Below are positions 57,008-64,000 of a stretch of 64,000 nt of DNA, piece after piece. The number at the start of each line of letters is the position of its first letter. The stretch's first letter is position 1. A program made the position numbers and the translations under genes. The notes under the pieces were generated by a model. The model had not been told where the DNA came from. It ran no database searches and was given only the letters and a program-made list of their open reading frames with translations. The stretch is from Leifsonia sp. AG29 (lineage in GTDB: Bacteria; Actinomycetota; Actinomycetes; Actinomycetales; Microbacteriaceae): assembly GCF_009765225.1 (NCBI RefSeq), contig NZ_VMSF01000001.1:1116001-1180000 (forward strand), read 5' to 3'.

Positions 57008-58202
57008 GGGCGCTGAGCCGCCGCGCGGCCTCCTCCAGGACGCCGGTCCGCTTGCAGAAGGCGAACCGGACGAGCGAGCGGGTCGATGACGCGTACTCGT
57101 CGCGCGAGAAGGCGGCGAGCGGCACGGCCACGACGCCGGCGAGCTCGGGCAGGCGCCGGCACAGTTCGACCGAGTCGGCATAGCCGAGCGGCCCCGCATC
57201 GGCCACCACGAAGTACGTGCCGGAGGAGGGGAAGACCCCGAAGCCGGCCTCGGCCAGCCCGGCGGAGAGGAGGTCGCGCTTGGCGGCGAGTCCGGCGGCG
57301 ACCCCCTCGAAGTAGGCGTCCGGAAGGCCGAGCCCGACCGCGATGGCCGGCTGGAACGGCGCTGCGTTCACGTAGGTGAGGAACTGCTTCACGGCGAGGA
57401 CGGCCGTGACGAGCTCCCGCGGTGCCGTCAGCCACCCGACCTTCCACCCCGTGGTGTTGAAGGTCTTGCCGCCGGAGGAGATGCTCACGGTCCGCTCGCG
57501 CGCGCCGGGCAGCGAGGCCAGCGGGATGTGCTCGACTCCGAATGTCAGGTGCTCGTAGACCTCGTCGGTCACGATGACGGCGTCATGGCGGTCGGCCAGC
57601 TCGACGATCGTGGTCAGAGTCTCCCGGTCGAGCACCGCGCCCGTCGGGTTGTGCGGAGAGTTGACGAGGATGACCCGCGTCCGGTCCGTCACCGTCGCGC
57701 GGAGGCGCTCCAGATCGGGGAGGAAGGCCGGCGGTTCGAGCGGGACCGTGCGGTGGACGCCTCCGGCCAGCGCGATGACCGCCGCATACTCGTCGTAGTA
57801 CGGCTCGAAGGTCACGACCTCGTCGCCCGGTTCGAGGAGCGCCAGGAGGGTCGCCGCGATCGCCTCCGTCGCTCCCGCGGTGATCAGCACCTCGACGTCG
57901 GGATCGACCTCAAGGCCGTAGAAGCGGCGCTGGTGCGAGCCCACGGCCTCGCGGAGCACGGGCGCCCCGATCCCGGGCGGGTACTGGTTGACGCCGTCGT
58001 GGATCGCGCGGACGGCCGCCTCCAGGACCTCGGCGGGGCCGTCCTCGTCGGGGAACCCCTGCCCGAGGTTGATCGCGCCGGTGCGGACGGCCAGGGCGCT
58101 CATCTCTGCGAACACGGTGGCCTTGACGCGACCGTCGCTGCCCAGGAGCCCCGCCCCGGCGGCAGCCCTCCGCCACGCACCTGACGGCATCGACGGGGTC
58201 AT
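56952..58202 (-). CDS. Class I aminotransferase, kynurenine / glutamine transaminase K type
   Basis: A 416-residue pyridoxal-phosphate enzyme. The N-terminal INLGQGFPDEDGP is the signature of the kynurenine aminotransferase/glutamine transaminase K/methionine aminotransferase group. NQYPPGIG, VNSPHNPTGAV and VTDEVYEHLTF follow, and the cofactor lysine is in SISSGGKTFNTTGWKVGWL. It should transfer the amino group of glutamine, methionine or aromatic amino acids to a 2-oxoacid. The ATG has GAGGAG upstream. The convergent nitrilase would hydrolyse the 2-oxoglutaramate formed from glutamine. Confidence 0.9.
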   Translation of the reverse strand: MTPSMPSGAWRRAAAGAGLLGSDGRVKATVFAEMSALAVRTGAINLGQGFPDEDGPAEVLEAAVRAIHDGVNQYPPGIGAPVLREAVGSHQRRFYGLEVDPDVEVLITAGATEAIAATLLALLEPGDEVVTFEPYYDEYAAVIALAGGVHRTVPLEPPAFLPDLERLRATVTDRTRVILVNSPHNPTGAVLDRETLTTIVELADRHDAVIVTDEVYEHLTFGVEHIPLASLPGARERTVSISSGGKTFNTTGWKVGWLTAPRELVTAVLAVKQFLTYVNAAPFQPAIAVGLGLPDAYFEGVAAGLAAKRDLLSAGLAEAGFGVFPSSGTYFVVADAGPLGYADSVELCRRLPELAGVVAVPLAAFSRDEYASSTRSLVRFAFCKRTGVLEEAARRLSALSGARPGTSGASARGSAP

Positions 58203-58367
58203 GGGCGCTCCTCTCGGTCTGCGGATCCACCCTACGCGGTCGTCCGGAGCGGCTTCATTCGATACGTTTGGCAGAGTCATCGACAGGCAGAAGGTCGCCC
58301 ACAGGATCGGCAAATAGAACGTTCAGGTTCGCATCCCAAGCTGTCTGTGCTTGGAAGGAGCAACACC

Positions 58368-60089
58368 ATGACCGACACCCCGAACACCCCGGAGCCCGCG
58401 AAGCCCGCGCACGACGCCGACGCCCCGTCGGGCGCGGAGGGTCGGGAGGCGCCGGCGGCCGCCGGCCAGCAGGCGGCGCAGGAGCCGGCCACGCCGGACC
58501 AGACCGCTCAGCAGCCGGCGGCGCCGCAGCCGACGGCTCACGACGACACGGCGCAGCAGCCGCCCGCGCCCCAGCCGACGGGGCAGCAGCCGACCGCGCC
58601 CCAGCCGACGGGGCAGCAGCCGACCGCGCCCCAGCCCGCGTACCCGGGCCAGCAGACGCAGCCGACCCAGCCGCTTCACCCGCAGCCCGTGCACCCCCAG
58701 CCGTACGGCGCGCAGCCGATCGGCCAGCAGGGACCGGCTCAGCCGAACTACGGCAACGGCGCCTTCGGGCAGCCGTCCGGCTACGCCGGCGCTCAGAACC
58801 CCTACGCCCACGGTGCTCAGCCCCAGGGCTACGCCTCGGCTCCCGGCACGACCGCCGAGCGGCCGGCCAAGAAGCGCAACACCGGTCTCATCATCGCCAC
58901 GCTGGCCATCGGCGCGCTCATCGGAGGAGTCGCCGGCGCCGGAGCGGGCGTCGGCCTCTACGCCGCGAACAGCGGCAACGACGCGACGATCAAGACGGTC
59001 TCGGGCCCGCAGAACATCACCGTCAACGACGCCAACAACGCGACCACGATCACTGCCGTCGCTGCGAAGGCCTCGCCGAGCGTCGTGACGATCTCGGTCA
59101 CCGCCTCCAGCTCCGGCGGCACCGGGTCCGGCATCGTCCTCAGCAAAGACGGCTACGTGCTGACCAACACGCACGTGGTGACGCTCGATGGCCAGGCCTC
59201 GGATGTCAGCATCAGCGTGACCGACAACAACGGCAAGATCTACACCGCCAAGGTCGTCGGGACCGATCCGACCACCGACCTCGCCGTCATCAAGCTCGAC
59301 AACGCCAGCGACCTCACCCCGATGGCCTGGGCCGACTCCAGCAAGCTCAACGTCGGCGACACCGCCGTTGCCATCGGGGCCCCGCTCGGGCTGTCGGGAA
59401 CCGTGACGGACGGCATCGTGTCGGCGCTGAACCGCAGCATCTCGATCGCCTCCTCCGCGGCCCCCAAGTCGAACGACGGCTCCAACGGCAACGGCAACAA
59501 CGGCGGCCAGAGCCCGTTCAACTTCGACTTCCCGGGTCAGGGCGGCTCGGGGCAGCAGCAGAGCTCGGCCAAGGGCACGATCTCGCTGCCGGTCGTCCAG
59601 ACCGACGCCTCCATCAACCCGGGCAACTCGGGCGGAGCGCTGCTCAACACCAAGGGCGAGCTGATCGGCGTCAACGTCGCGATCGCCAGCGCCAGCGGCT
59701 CGAGCAGCGACAGCCAGTCCGGCAGCATCGGTGTCGGGTTCGCGATCCCGTCGAACCTCGCCAAGCGGGTCTCCGACGAGATCATCAAGAACGGATCCGC
59801 GACGCACGGCCTGCTCGGCGCCTCCGTGGCCGACGCCAGCAGCGACACCAAGTCGACGACGGTCGGGGCGCTCGTCAAGGAGGTCACCTCCGGCGGTGCC
59901 GCCTCCTCGGCCGGGCTGAAGGCCGGCGACGTCATCGTCAACTTCAACGGCGTCCCGATCACCGACGCGACCGACCTCACGGCGCAGGTCCGGGCGCTCC
60001 CGTCCGGCGCGAGCGCCAGCGTGACGTACATCCGCGGTGGGCAGTCCAAGTCCGCCACGGTCACCCTGGGCTCGCTCCCCGCGAGCTGA
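58368..60089 (+). CDS. HtrA/DegP-type membrane-anchored serine protease with PDZ domain
   Basis: A 573-residue protease. The first 165 residues are a cytoplasmic Pro/Gln/Ala-rich disordered region with PTGQQPTAPQ repeats. One helix (GLIIATLAIGALIGGVAGAG) anchors it. The trypsin-like domain has His in GYVLTNTHVVT (about 267), Asp in DPTTDLAVIKL (about 304) and Ser in NPGNSGGALLN (about 419), separated by a Gly/Asn/Ser-rich insert. A PDZ domain (about 485-570, ITSGGAASSAGLKAGDVIVNF-like) ends the protein. It should degrade misfolded proteins outside the membrane. The ATG has a strong GGAAGGAG site. The upstream 165 bp has no confident promoter assignment. Confidence 0.93.
   Translation: MTDTPNTPEPAKPAHDADAPSGAEGREAPAAAGQQAAQEPATPDQTAQQPAAPQPTAHDDTAQQPPAPQPTGQQPTAPQPTGQQPTAPQPAYPGQQTQPTQPLHPQPVHPQPYGAQPIGQQGPAQPNYGNGAFGQPSGYAGAQNPYAHGAQPQGYASAPGTTAERPAKKRNTGLIIATLAIGALIGGVAGAGAGVGLYAANSGNDATIKTVSGPQNITVNDANNATTITAVAAKASPSVVTISVTASSSGGTGSGIVLSKDGYVLTNTHVVTLDGQASDVSISVTDNNGKIYTAKVVGTDPTTDLAVIKLDNASDLTPMAWADSSKLNVGDTAVAIGAPLGLSGTVTDGIVSALNRSISIASSAAPKSNDGSNGNGNNGGQSPFNFDFPGQGGSGQQQSSAKGTISLPVVQTDASINPGNSGGALLNTKGELIGVNVAIASASGSSSDSQSGSIGVGFAIPSNLAKRVSDEIIKNGSATHGLLGASVADASSDTKSTTVGALVKEVTSGGAASSAGLKAGDVIVNFNGVPITDATDLTAQVRALPSGASASVTYIRGGQSKSATVTLGSLPAS
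58565..58638 (+). repeat. 30-bp in-frame tandem repeat in the protease gene
   Basis: Two full 30-bp copies (starting 58565 and 58595) and a partial third encode the repeated decapeptide with PTGQQPTAPQ in the disordered N-terminal region. Copy number may vary between strains. Confidence 0.8.
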
Positions 60090-60112
60090 CCCCGGCTCCG
60101 ACCAAGCGCACC

Positions 60113-60146
60113 GAGAAGGCCGTCCGCACGCGCGGGCGGCCTTCTC
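60113..60146 (+). terminator. Hairpin terminator after the HtrA-type gene
   Basis: A 15-bp stem GAGAAGGCCGTCCGC (one G-U pair) with the loop ACGC. Confidence 0.8.
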
Positions 60147-60169
60147 CGTGAGCGGAGGTGACCGGCTGA

Positions 60170-60175
60170 TAAGCT
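60170..60175 (+). promoter_or_regulatory. -10 box (TAAGCT) of the glycopolymer operon
   Basis: TAAGCT lies about 30 bp before the first start codon, just after the terminator, and would drive the three-gene glycosyltransferase operon. Confidence 0.4.
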
Positions 60176-60204
60176 CGACGCCGACCCGAGACGGAATGGA
60201 ACGG

Positions 60205-61248
60205 ATGCCGGACGACCTTGCGAACACCCTCCCCGGTGTGTCCTACGTCATGCCCGTGCTGAACGAGGTCACTCACGTCCGCGCCGCGGTCGACAGCCTC
60301 CTCGCGCAGGACTACACGGGGCCGTTCGAGGTCACGATCGCCCTCGGTCCCAGCATGGACGGCACGAACGAGCTCGTGGAGGAGCTCGCCGCGGTCGACT
60401 CGCGCATCCGGGTGGTCGACAACGTCGTGGGCTCGACGCCGGCCGGGCTCAACATGGCGATCCGCGCCTCCCGCTACCCGATCGTGATCCGCGTCGACGC
60501 GCACAGCGTGCTCCCGCCCGACTACGCGCGGATCGCGGTCGAGACCGTGCTCGAGACCGGCGCCGACAACGTGGGCGGCCTGATGGACGCGCAGGGCACG
60601 ACGCCGTTCGAGCGCGCGGTGGCCCGGGTCTACGGAAGCAGGGTCGGTCTCGGGGGGACGAAGCTGCACGTCGGCGGCGAGGCCGGGCCGGCCGAGACGG
60701 TCTACCTCGGCGTGTTCCGGCGCGACCGGTTGGTCGAGGTCGGGCTGTTCGACGAGGAGATCAAGCGGGGCCAGGACTGGGAGCTCAACCGCCGGATCCG
60801 CGCCGGCGGCGGCGTCGTGTGGTTCACGCCGCGCCTCCGGGTCACCTACCGGCCGCGCCCCAACCTGTACCGCCTGGCCCGGCAGTTCCTCTCCACGGGG
60901 ATCTGGCGCGGCGAACTGGCACGCCGCTTCCCCGCCTCCAACGGGCTGCGCTACTTCGCGCCGCCGGTGATGGTCGTCGGCGTCGCGATCGGTACGCTCC
61001 TCGGCCTCGCCGGGGTGGTGCAGGCCCTCCTCGGCGCGACGCCGTGGCTGCTGATCGGGTTCGCAGCGCCGGCGCTCTACCTCGTGATCGACGTGGTCTC
61101 GGCCCTCGTCTGGGGTCGCCGCGACGGCCTTCGCCCGCTCCTGTGGTTTCTCGTAGTCTTGCCCTGCATCCACTTCACGTGGGGGATCGGCTTCATCCTC
61201 GGATACCTGTCGCTCACCCGCAACATCACGGCCCACACCGGAAGGTAG
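60205..61248 (+). CDS. Family 2 glycosyltransferase with C-terminal membrane helices
   Basis: A 347-residue glycosyltransferase. The GT-A domain has VSYVMPVLNEVTHVRAAVDSL for nucleotide binding, VIRVDAHSVLP as the D-x-D-like metal motif and GQDWELNRRI as the acceptor-side motif; three or four hydrophobic helices at the end anchor it. The succinoglycan glycosyltransferase ExoA group is similar in layout. It starts an operon with a CDP-alcohol phosphotransferase and a second glycosyltransferase, pointing to a cell-surface polymer. Two ATG codons nine bases apart are possible; the second has a better GGAA spacing. Confidence 0.88.
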   Translation: MPDDLANTLPGVSYVMPVLNEVTHVRAAVDSLLAQDYTGPFEVTIALGPSMDGTNELVEELAAVDSRIRVVDNVVGSTPAGLNMAIRASRYPIVIRVDAHSVLPPDYARIAVETVLETGADNVGGLMDAQGTTPFERAVARVYGSRVGLGGTKLHVGGEAGPAETVYLGVFRRDRLVEVGLFDEEIKRGQDWELNRRIRAGGGVVWFTPRLRVTYRPRPNLYRLARQFLSTGIWRGELARRFPASNGLRYFAPPVMVVGVAIGTLLGLAGVVQALLGATPWLLIGFAAPALYLVIDVVSALVWGRRDGLRPLLWFLVVLPCIHFTWGIGFILGYLSLTRNITAHTGR

Positions 61249-61250
61249 GC

Positions 61251-62069
61251 ATGTCCGCACCAGGAGACGCCGGCCGAGGCGTCCGCCCCACGTCGATCGC
61301 CGAGCTGAAGGCCGTCGCGCAGCCGCCCGAGGTCCGGGGCCGGCGCAACGCCGAGCACTGGACGGCATCCCTGTACCTGCGCAACCTGTCCCCGTACCTC
61401 ACGTGGCTCCTGCTCAAAACGTCGATCTCGGCGAACGGCGTCACCGGGCTGATGATCCTCACCGGCTGGGCCACCGCCGCCAGCCTGCTGATCCCCGGGA
61501 TCGGGGGCGCCGCGCTCGCCCTGGTGCTCGGGCAGCTCCAGATGCTCGTCGACTGCTGCGACGGAGAGGTCGCCCGGTGGAGGCGCACCTCGTCTCCGGC
61601 CGGGATCTTCCTCGACAACGTGGGCCACTACACGACGGAGACGCTGATCGCGATCGTGCTCGGAATCCGGGCGGCCGGCTACCCGTTCGAGGCGCCGCAG
61701 GACTTCCTGTGGACCAACCTCGGCACCCTGCTGGCTCTCGTCATCGTGCTCAACAAGGCGCTCAACGACATGGTGCGCGTCGCGCGGGCCAACGCAGGTC
61801 TGCCGAAGCTCGCCGACACGCAGGCCGAGTACGCGCCCACCCACGGCCTCATCGCCGGTCTGCGCCGGGCGGCCCGGTTCCTGCCCTTCCACCGCCTGTA
61901 CCACTCGGTGGAGCTCACGATCCTGATCTTCCTCTTCTCGATCGTCGGGCTGTTCATCGGTGCGACGCTGGCGGACCGCATCCTGCTCTCGGTGCTCGTC
62001 CCGCTGTCGATCCTGGCCGTCGTCGGCCACTTCGTCACGATCATGGCCTCGCGGAGGGTTCGTGGCTGA
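61251..62069 (+). CDS. CDP-alcohol phosphotransferase, variant active site
   Basis: A 272-residue membrane enzyme that transfers a phospho-alcohol group from a CDP-linked donor. The family motif reads DCCDGEVARWRRTSSPAG then IFLDNVGH: the D-x2-D-G-x2-A-R-x8-G-x3-D part is normal, but the final aspartate, proposed as catalytic base in the family, is His. About five to six hydrophobic helices are visible, such as LIPGIGGAALALVLGQLQML and LTILIFLFSIVGLFIG. Flanking glycosyltransferase genes suggest an acceptor in a glycopolymer and not a phospholipid. It starts two bases after the previous stop and overlaps the next gene by 8 bp. Confidence 0.85.
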   Translation: MSAPGDAGRGVRPTSIAELKAVAQPPEVRGRRNAEHWTASLYLRNLSPYLTWLLLKTSISANGVTGLMILTGWATAASLLIPGIGGAALALVLGQLQMLVDCCDGEVARWRRTSSPAGIFLDNVGHYTTETLIAIVLGIRAAGYPFEAPQDFLWTNLGTLLALVIVLNKALNDMVRVARANAGLPKLADTQAEYAPTHGLIAGLRRAARFLPFHRLYHSVELTILIFLFSIVGLFIGATLADRILLSVLVPLSILAVVGHFVTIMASRRVRG

Positions 62070-62955
62070 CGCCGCGGCGCCTCCTGCGGTCGGGGTCGTC
62101 GTCCTCACCCAGGGCACGCGACCGACTGAGCTCCGCCGCGGACTCGACTCCGTGCTGCGGCAGGAGGGCGTCCGGACCGACGTGGTCGTCGTCGGCAACG
62201 GCTGGGATCCCGCCGGAGCGGACCCGCCGCTCCCGGACGGCGTGGCGACTCTCGCCCTGCCGGAGAATCTCGGAATCCCCGCCGGGCGCAACAGCGGCGT
62301 CACGGCGGTCGAGGGGGAGTGGCTGTTCTTCCTCGACGACGATGCCGACATCCCCTCCTCGACGTTCCTCGCCGATGCCGTCGCGCTTCTCGAGGTCCGC
62401 CCGGACATCGGGCTGATCCAGCCCCGCCTGCAGGATCCGGCCGGCCGCCCCGCGCCACGGCGCTGGATCCCGCGGATCCGCAAGGGCGACCCGGGCCAGT
62501 CCGGCAACGTCTTCTCCGTGCTGGAGGCGGCCGTCGTGCTGCCCCGAGCCGTGTTCGAACGAGCGGGAGGCTGGGCGGCCCCCTTCTTCTACGCCCACGA
62601 GGGCATCGAGCTCGCCTGGAGGGTCTGGGACCAGGGCAAGCGCGTCTGGTATGCCGGCGACCTCGTCGCCGAGCACCCCGCCACGTCTCCCACGCGTCAC
62701 GCGTACTACTACCGGCTGAACGCACGGAACCGGGTCTGGCTCGCCCGGCGCAACCTGCCGCTCCCGCTCGTGCCCATCTACGTGGGGGCCTGGACGGGCA
62801 TTCAGCTGCTCCGCTGGTTCCGGCGCCCCGCCGTGCTCCGCGCGTGGTTCGGCGGCTGGGTGGAGGGGTGGCGCAGCGACCCGGGGGAGCGGCGTCCGAT
62901 CAGATGGCGCACGGTCGCCCGGATGACCGTCGCGGGTCGGCCGCCGGTCGTCTGA
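62062..62955 (+). CDS. Family 2 glycosyltransferase, soluble
   Basis: A 297-residue GT-A glycosyltransferase. VGVVVLTQGTRPTELRRGLDS begins the nucleotide-binding half, ENLGIPAGRNSGV matches the rhamnosyltransferase-like NxGxxxGRN motif, LFFLDDDADIP is the metal-binding D-x-D, and FFYAHEGIELAWRVWDQG is the acceptor/base motif. It has no clear membrane helix, only an amphipathic tail. It is the third gene of the envelope operon. The GTG start is preceded by GGAGGG and overlaps the previous gene by 8 bp. Confidence 0.88.
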   Translation: MADAAAPPAVGVVVLTQGTRPTELRRGLDSVLRQEGVRTDVVVVGNGWDPAGADPPLPDGVATLALPENLGIPAGRNSGVTAVEGEWLFFLDDDADIPSSTFLADAVALLEVRPDIGLIQPRLQDPAGRPAPRRWIPRIRKGDPGQSGNVFSVLEAAVVLPRAVFERAGGWAAPFFYAHEGIELAWRVWDQGKRVWYAGDLVAEHPATSPTRHAYYYRLNARNRVWLARRNLPLPLVPIYVGAWTGIQLLRWFRRPAVLRAWFGGWVEGWRSDPGERRPIRWRTVARMTVAGRPPVV

Positions 62956-62958
62956 CGG

Positions 62959-63849
62959 TCAGGTCGTCGGGCCGTCCGTGATCTCGGTCTGAGCCGGTCC
63001 TGGGTCGGCGCTGCGTCGGCGACGGGGCATGACGCCGCGCAGCAGCGTCCCCGCTGTCGTGATGCGCGAGCCGGCGGCGGAGCCCAGGCGGTAGACCGGG
63101 CCCGGCCCCTGCCGGGGAGCGAGCGCCTCCGGCACCACGATCGGTGCGGGGCCGAACGCCAGCCTCGAGTTGTCGACCACGCGGCGACCCAGGATGTGAT
63201 TGCCGGCCCCGCCGATCACGGCGCCGATCCCGAAGGGGATGGCCCGAGCGATGATGCTCGCGCCGCCGCGCACCGCGAACTGCCGGATGAACGAGTTCTT
63301 CAGCTTGTCGACCAGGGGGCCGACGACCATCGCCGGCAGGCTCGACGTGACCAGTTCGCCCCAGTACGCGGTGCGCGTGACGCTGCCGCCCGCGAGCTGA
63401 CCCGCGAGCTGGCGCACGAGATCGCTGCCCTCGCGCCCGAGCATCATCGTGAGCACCAGGGCGCGTGCGCGCTCGGGGTCGTCGACCGCGATGCCGTGCA
63501 ACTCGCTCAGGGACTGCGCGTAGAGGGCGGTCGCCTCGAGGAAGGCCGCGGTCTCCACACCGGAGAGGGCGAGCGTGATCCCTGTTCCGATCGCGGGGAT
63601 CACGGCGGTCGCCCCGACTGCGGCGCCGCCGGTCGTGACCGTGGCGAGATAGCGTCGTTCGAGGATCGCGGCGAGTTCCGGGCCCGTGGCGCCGGGGTAC
63701 CTCTTCCGGAGCGACCGGAGGTGCGCGAGCACGACCGGTCGATGGATGCCGATGAGACGGTCGAGCGTCGTGTCGACCGCGCGCGGGGTGTCCCCGCCGC
63801 GTGCGGGTCCTCCGGTGACGGAGACGAACGGTTGCTGCTTCTTGGCCAT
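62959..63849 (-). CDS. Unrecognised membrane-associated protein
   Basis: A 296-residue protein I cannot assign to a family. A basic N-terminus is followed by a helical part (LIGIHRPVVLAHLRSLRKRYPG, ELAAILERRYLATV) and a glycine/alanine-rich hydrophobic stretch (GGAAVGATAVIPAIGTGITLALSGVE) which might span the membrane. A second hydrophobic region has AVRGGASIIARAIPFGIGAVIGG. The C-terminal 60 residues are Pro/Arg-rich. It might be related to EcsC-like proteins, but that is only an impression. A TACACT box lies eight bases before the ATG. It ends four bases from the convergent glycosyltransferase gene. Confidence 0.75.
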   Translation of the reverse strand: MAKKQQPFVSVTGGPARGGDTPRAVDTTLDRLIGIHRPVVLAHLRSLRKRYPGATGPELAAILERRYLATVTTGGAAVGATAVIPAIGTGITLALSGVETAAFLEATALYAQSLSELHGIAVDDPERARALVLTMMLGREGSDLVRQLAGQLAGGSVTRTAYWGELVTSSLPAMVVGPLVDKLKNSFIRQFAVRGGASIIARAIPFGIGAVIGGAGNHILGRRVVDNSRLAFGPAPIVVPEALAPRQGPGPVYRLGSAAGSRITTAGTLLRGVMPRRRRSADPGPAQTEITDGPTT

Positions 63850-63900
63850 CCCTACCGAGTGTAGGTGGCGAGTCTGCGGACGCGAGGGGATTGCGTTTGC

Positions 63901-64000
63901 TCACCCGCGGAGATAACGGTCCCGTTCGCGGATGAAATCCGTCGCGTTCAGCACCGCGAGCTCGTCCGGCAGGTGGTCGCTGCTCAGCCCCTCGGTGAGC
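63901..64000 (-). CDS. 3' end of an unidentified gene, cut by the window edge
   Basis: The last 100 bases encode, on the minus strand, a C-terminal fragment ending ELAVLNATDFIRERDRYLRG before a TGA. Codon use is consistent with a real gene. The fragment of about 33 residues is too short to identify. The gene starts beyond the right edge and is 51 bp upstream of the unrecognised membrane protein, in the same direction. Confidence 0.65.
   Translation of the reverse strand, partial: LTEGLSSDHLPDELAVLNATDFIRERDRYLRG

Overview
The window is 64 kb of high-GC DNA (roughly 70 % by eye) from an actinobacterium, most likely a member of the Microbacteriaceae close to Leifsonia. This placement rests on gene content and order: dapD/dapE, a tatB-mrp-DUF1003-CBS block and an rhlE-DUF3107-adnAB-nudC-uvrD2-PDZ/Lon-UPF0182 block all follow the gene order I recall from Mycobacterium tuberculosis (Rv1220c-Rv1234 and Rv3211-Rv3193c), while many starts look leaderless. 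It is ordinary, densely coding chromosome: 56 protein genes including one cut by the right edge, one tRNA, and no rRNA, CRISPR array, insertion sequence, phage or integrase.

Layout. 0-10 kb: DNA alkylation repair (Ada/AlkA fusion), FAD oxidase, esterase, FKBP, an AhpD-like gene divergent from a MocR regulator, a VOC protein, rpsO, ltrA. 10-20 kb: pnp; an Lrp regulator divergent from a three-gene 2-oxoacid dehydrogenase operon (E1 alpha, E1 beta, E2); dapD and dapE divergent from a 17-bp spacer; a PIG-V-like membrane protein. 20-30 kb: DUF3117, O-methyltransferase, tatB, MFS transporter, mrp operon with DUF1003 and an MgtE-N/CBS protein, stress-type membrane protein, aminopeptidase P, PHP phosphoesterase, secreted lytic transglycosylase. 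30-50 kb: the rhlE to UPF0182 block, rich in DNA repair (AdnA, AdnB, UvrD2) and RNA/NAD metabolism (RhlE, NudC), with a degenerate kinase-fold protein inserted between adnB and nudC.

50-57 kb is the most unusual part: after a degenerate isochorismatase-fold gene and an initiator tRNA on the other strand comes a seven-gene operon in which every junction is a 4-bp ATGA or GTGA overlap. It encodes a response-regulator receiver fused to a PIG-L deacetylase, an ATP-grasp ligase, a PHP phosphoesterase, a 51-residue membrane peptide, a stand-alone receiver, a membrane PAS histidine kinase and a nitrilase-fold amidase. This looks like a phosphorelay built directly around small-molecule enzymes instead of a DNA-binding output. 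I know of no described system with this composition. The nitrilase overlaps tail to tail with an aminotransferase, suggesting a glutamine transaminase/omega-amidase pair.

57-64 kb: the aminotransferase, a HtrA-type protease, and a glycosyltransferase / CDP-alcohol phosphotransferase / glycosyltransferase operon, probably for a cell-envelope glycopolymer, then an unrecognised membrane protein and the 3' end of another gene.

Two window-wide signals stand out. At least eleven genes have a TANNNT hexamer ending exactly 6 or 7 nt before the start codon (leaderless mRNA). Convergent neighbours often end within a few bases of each other or overlap by 56-92 bp.
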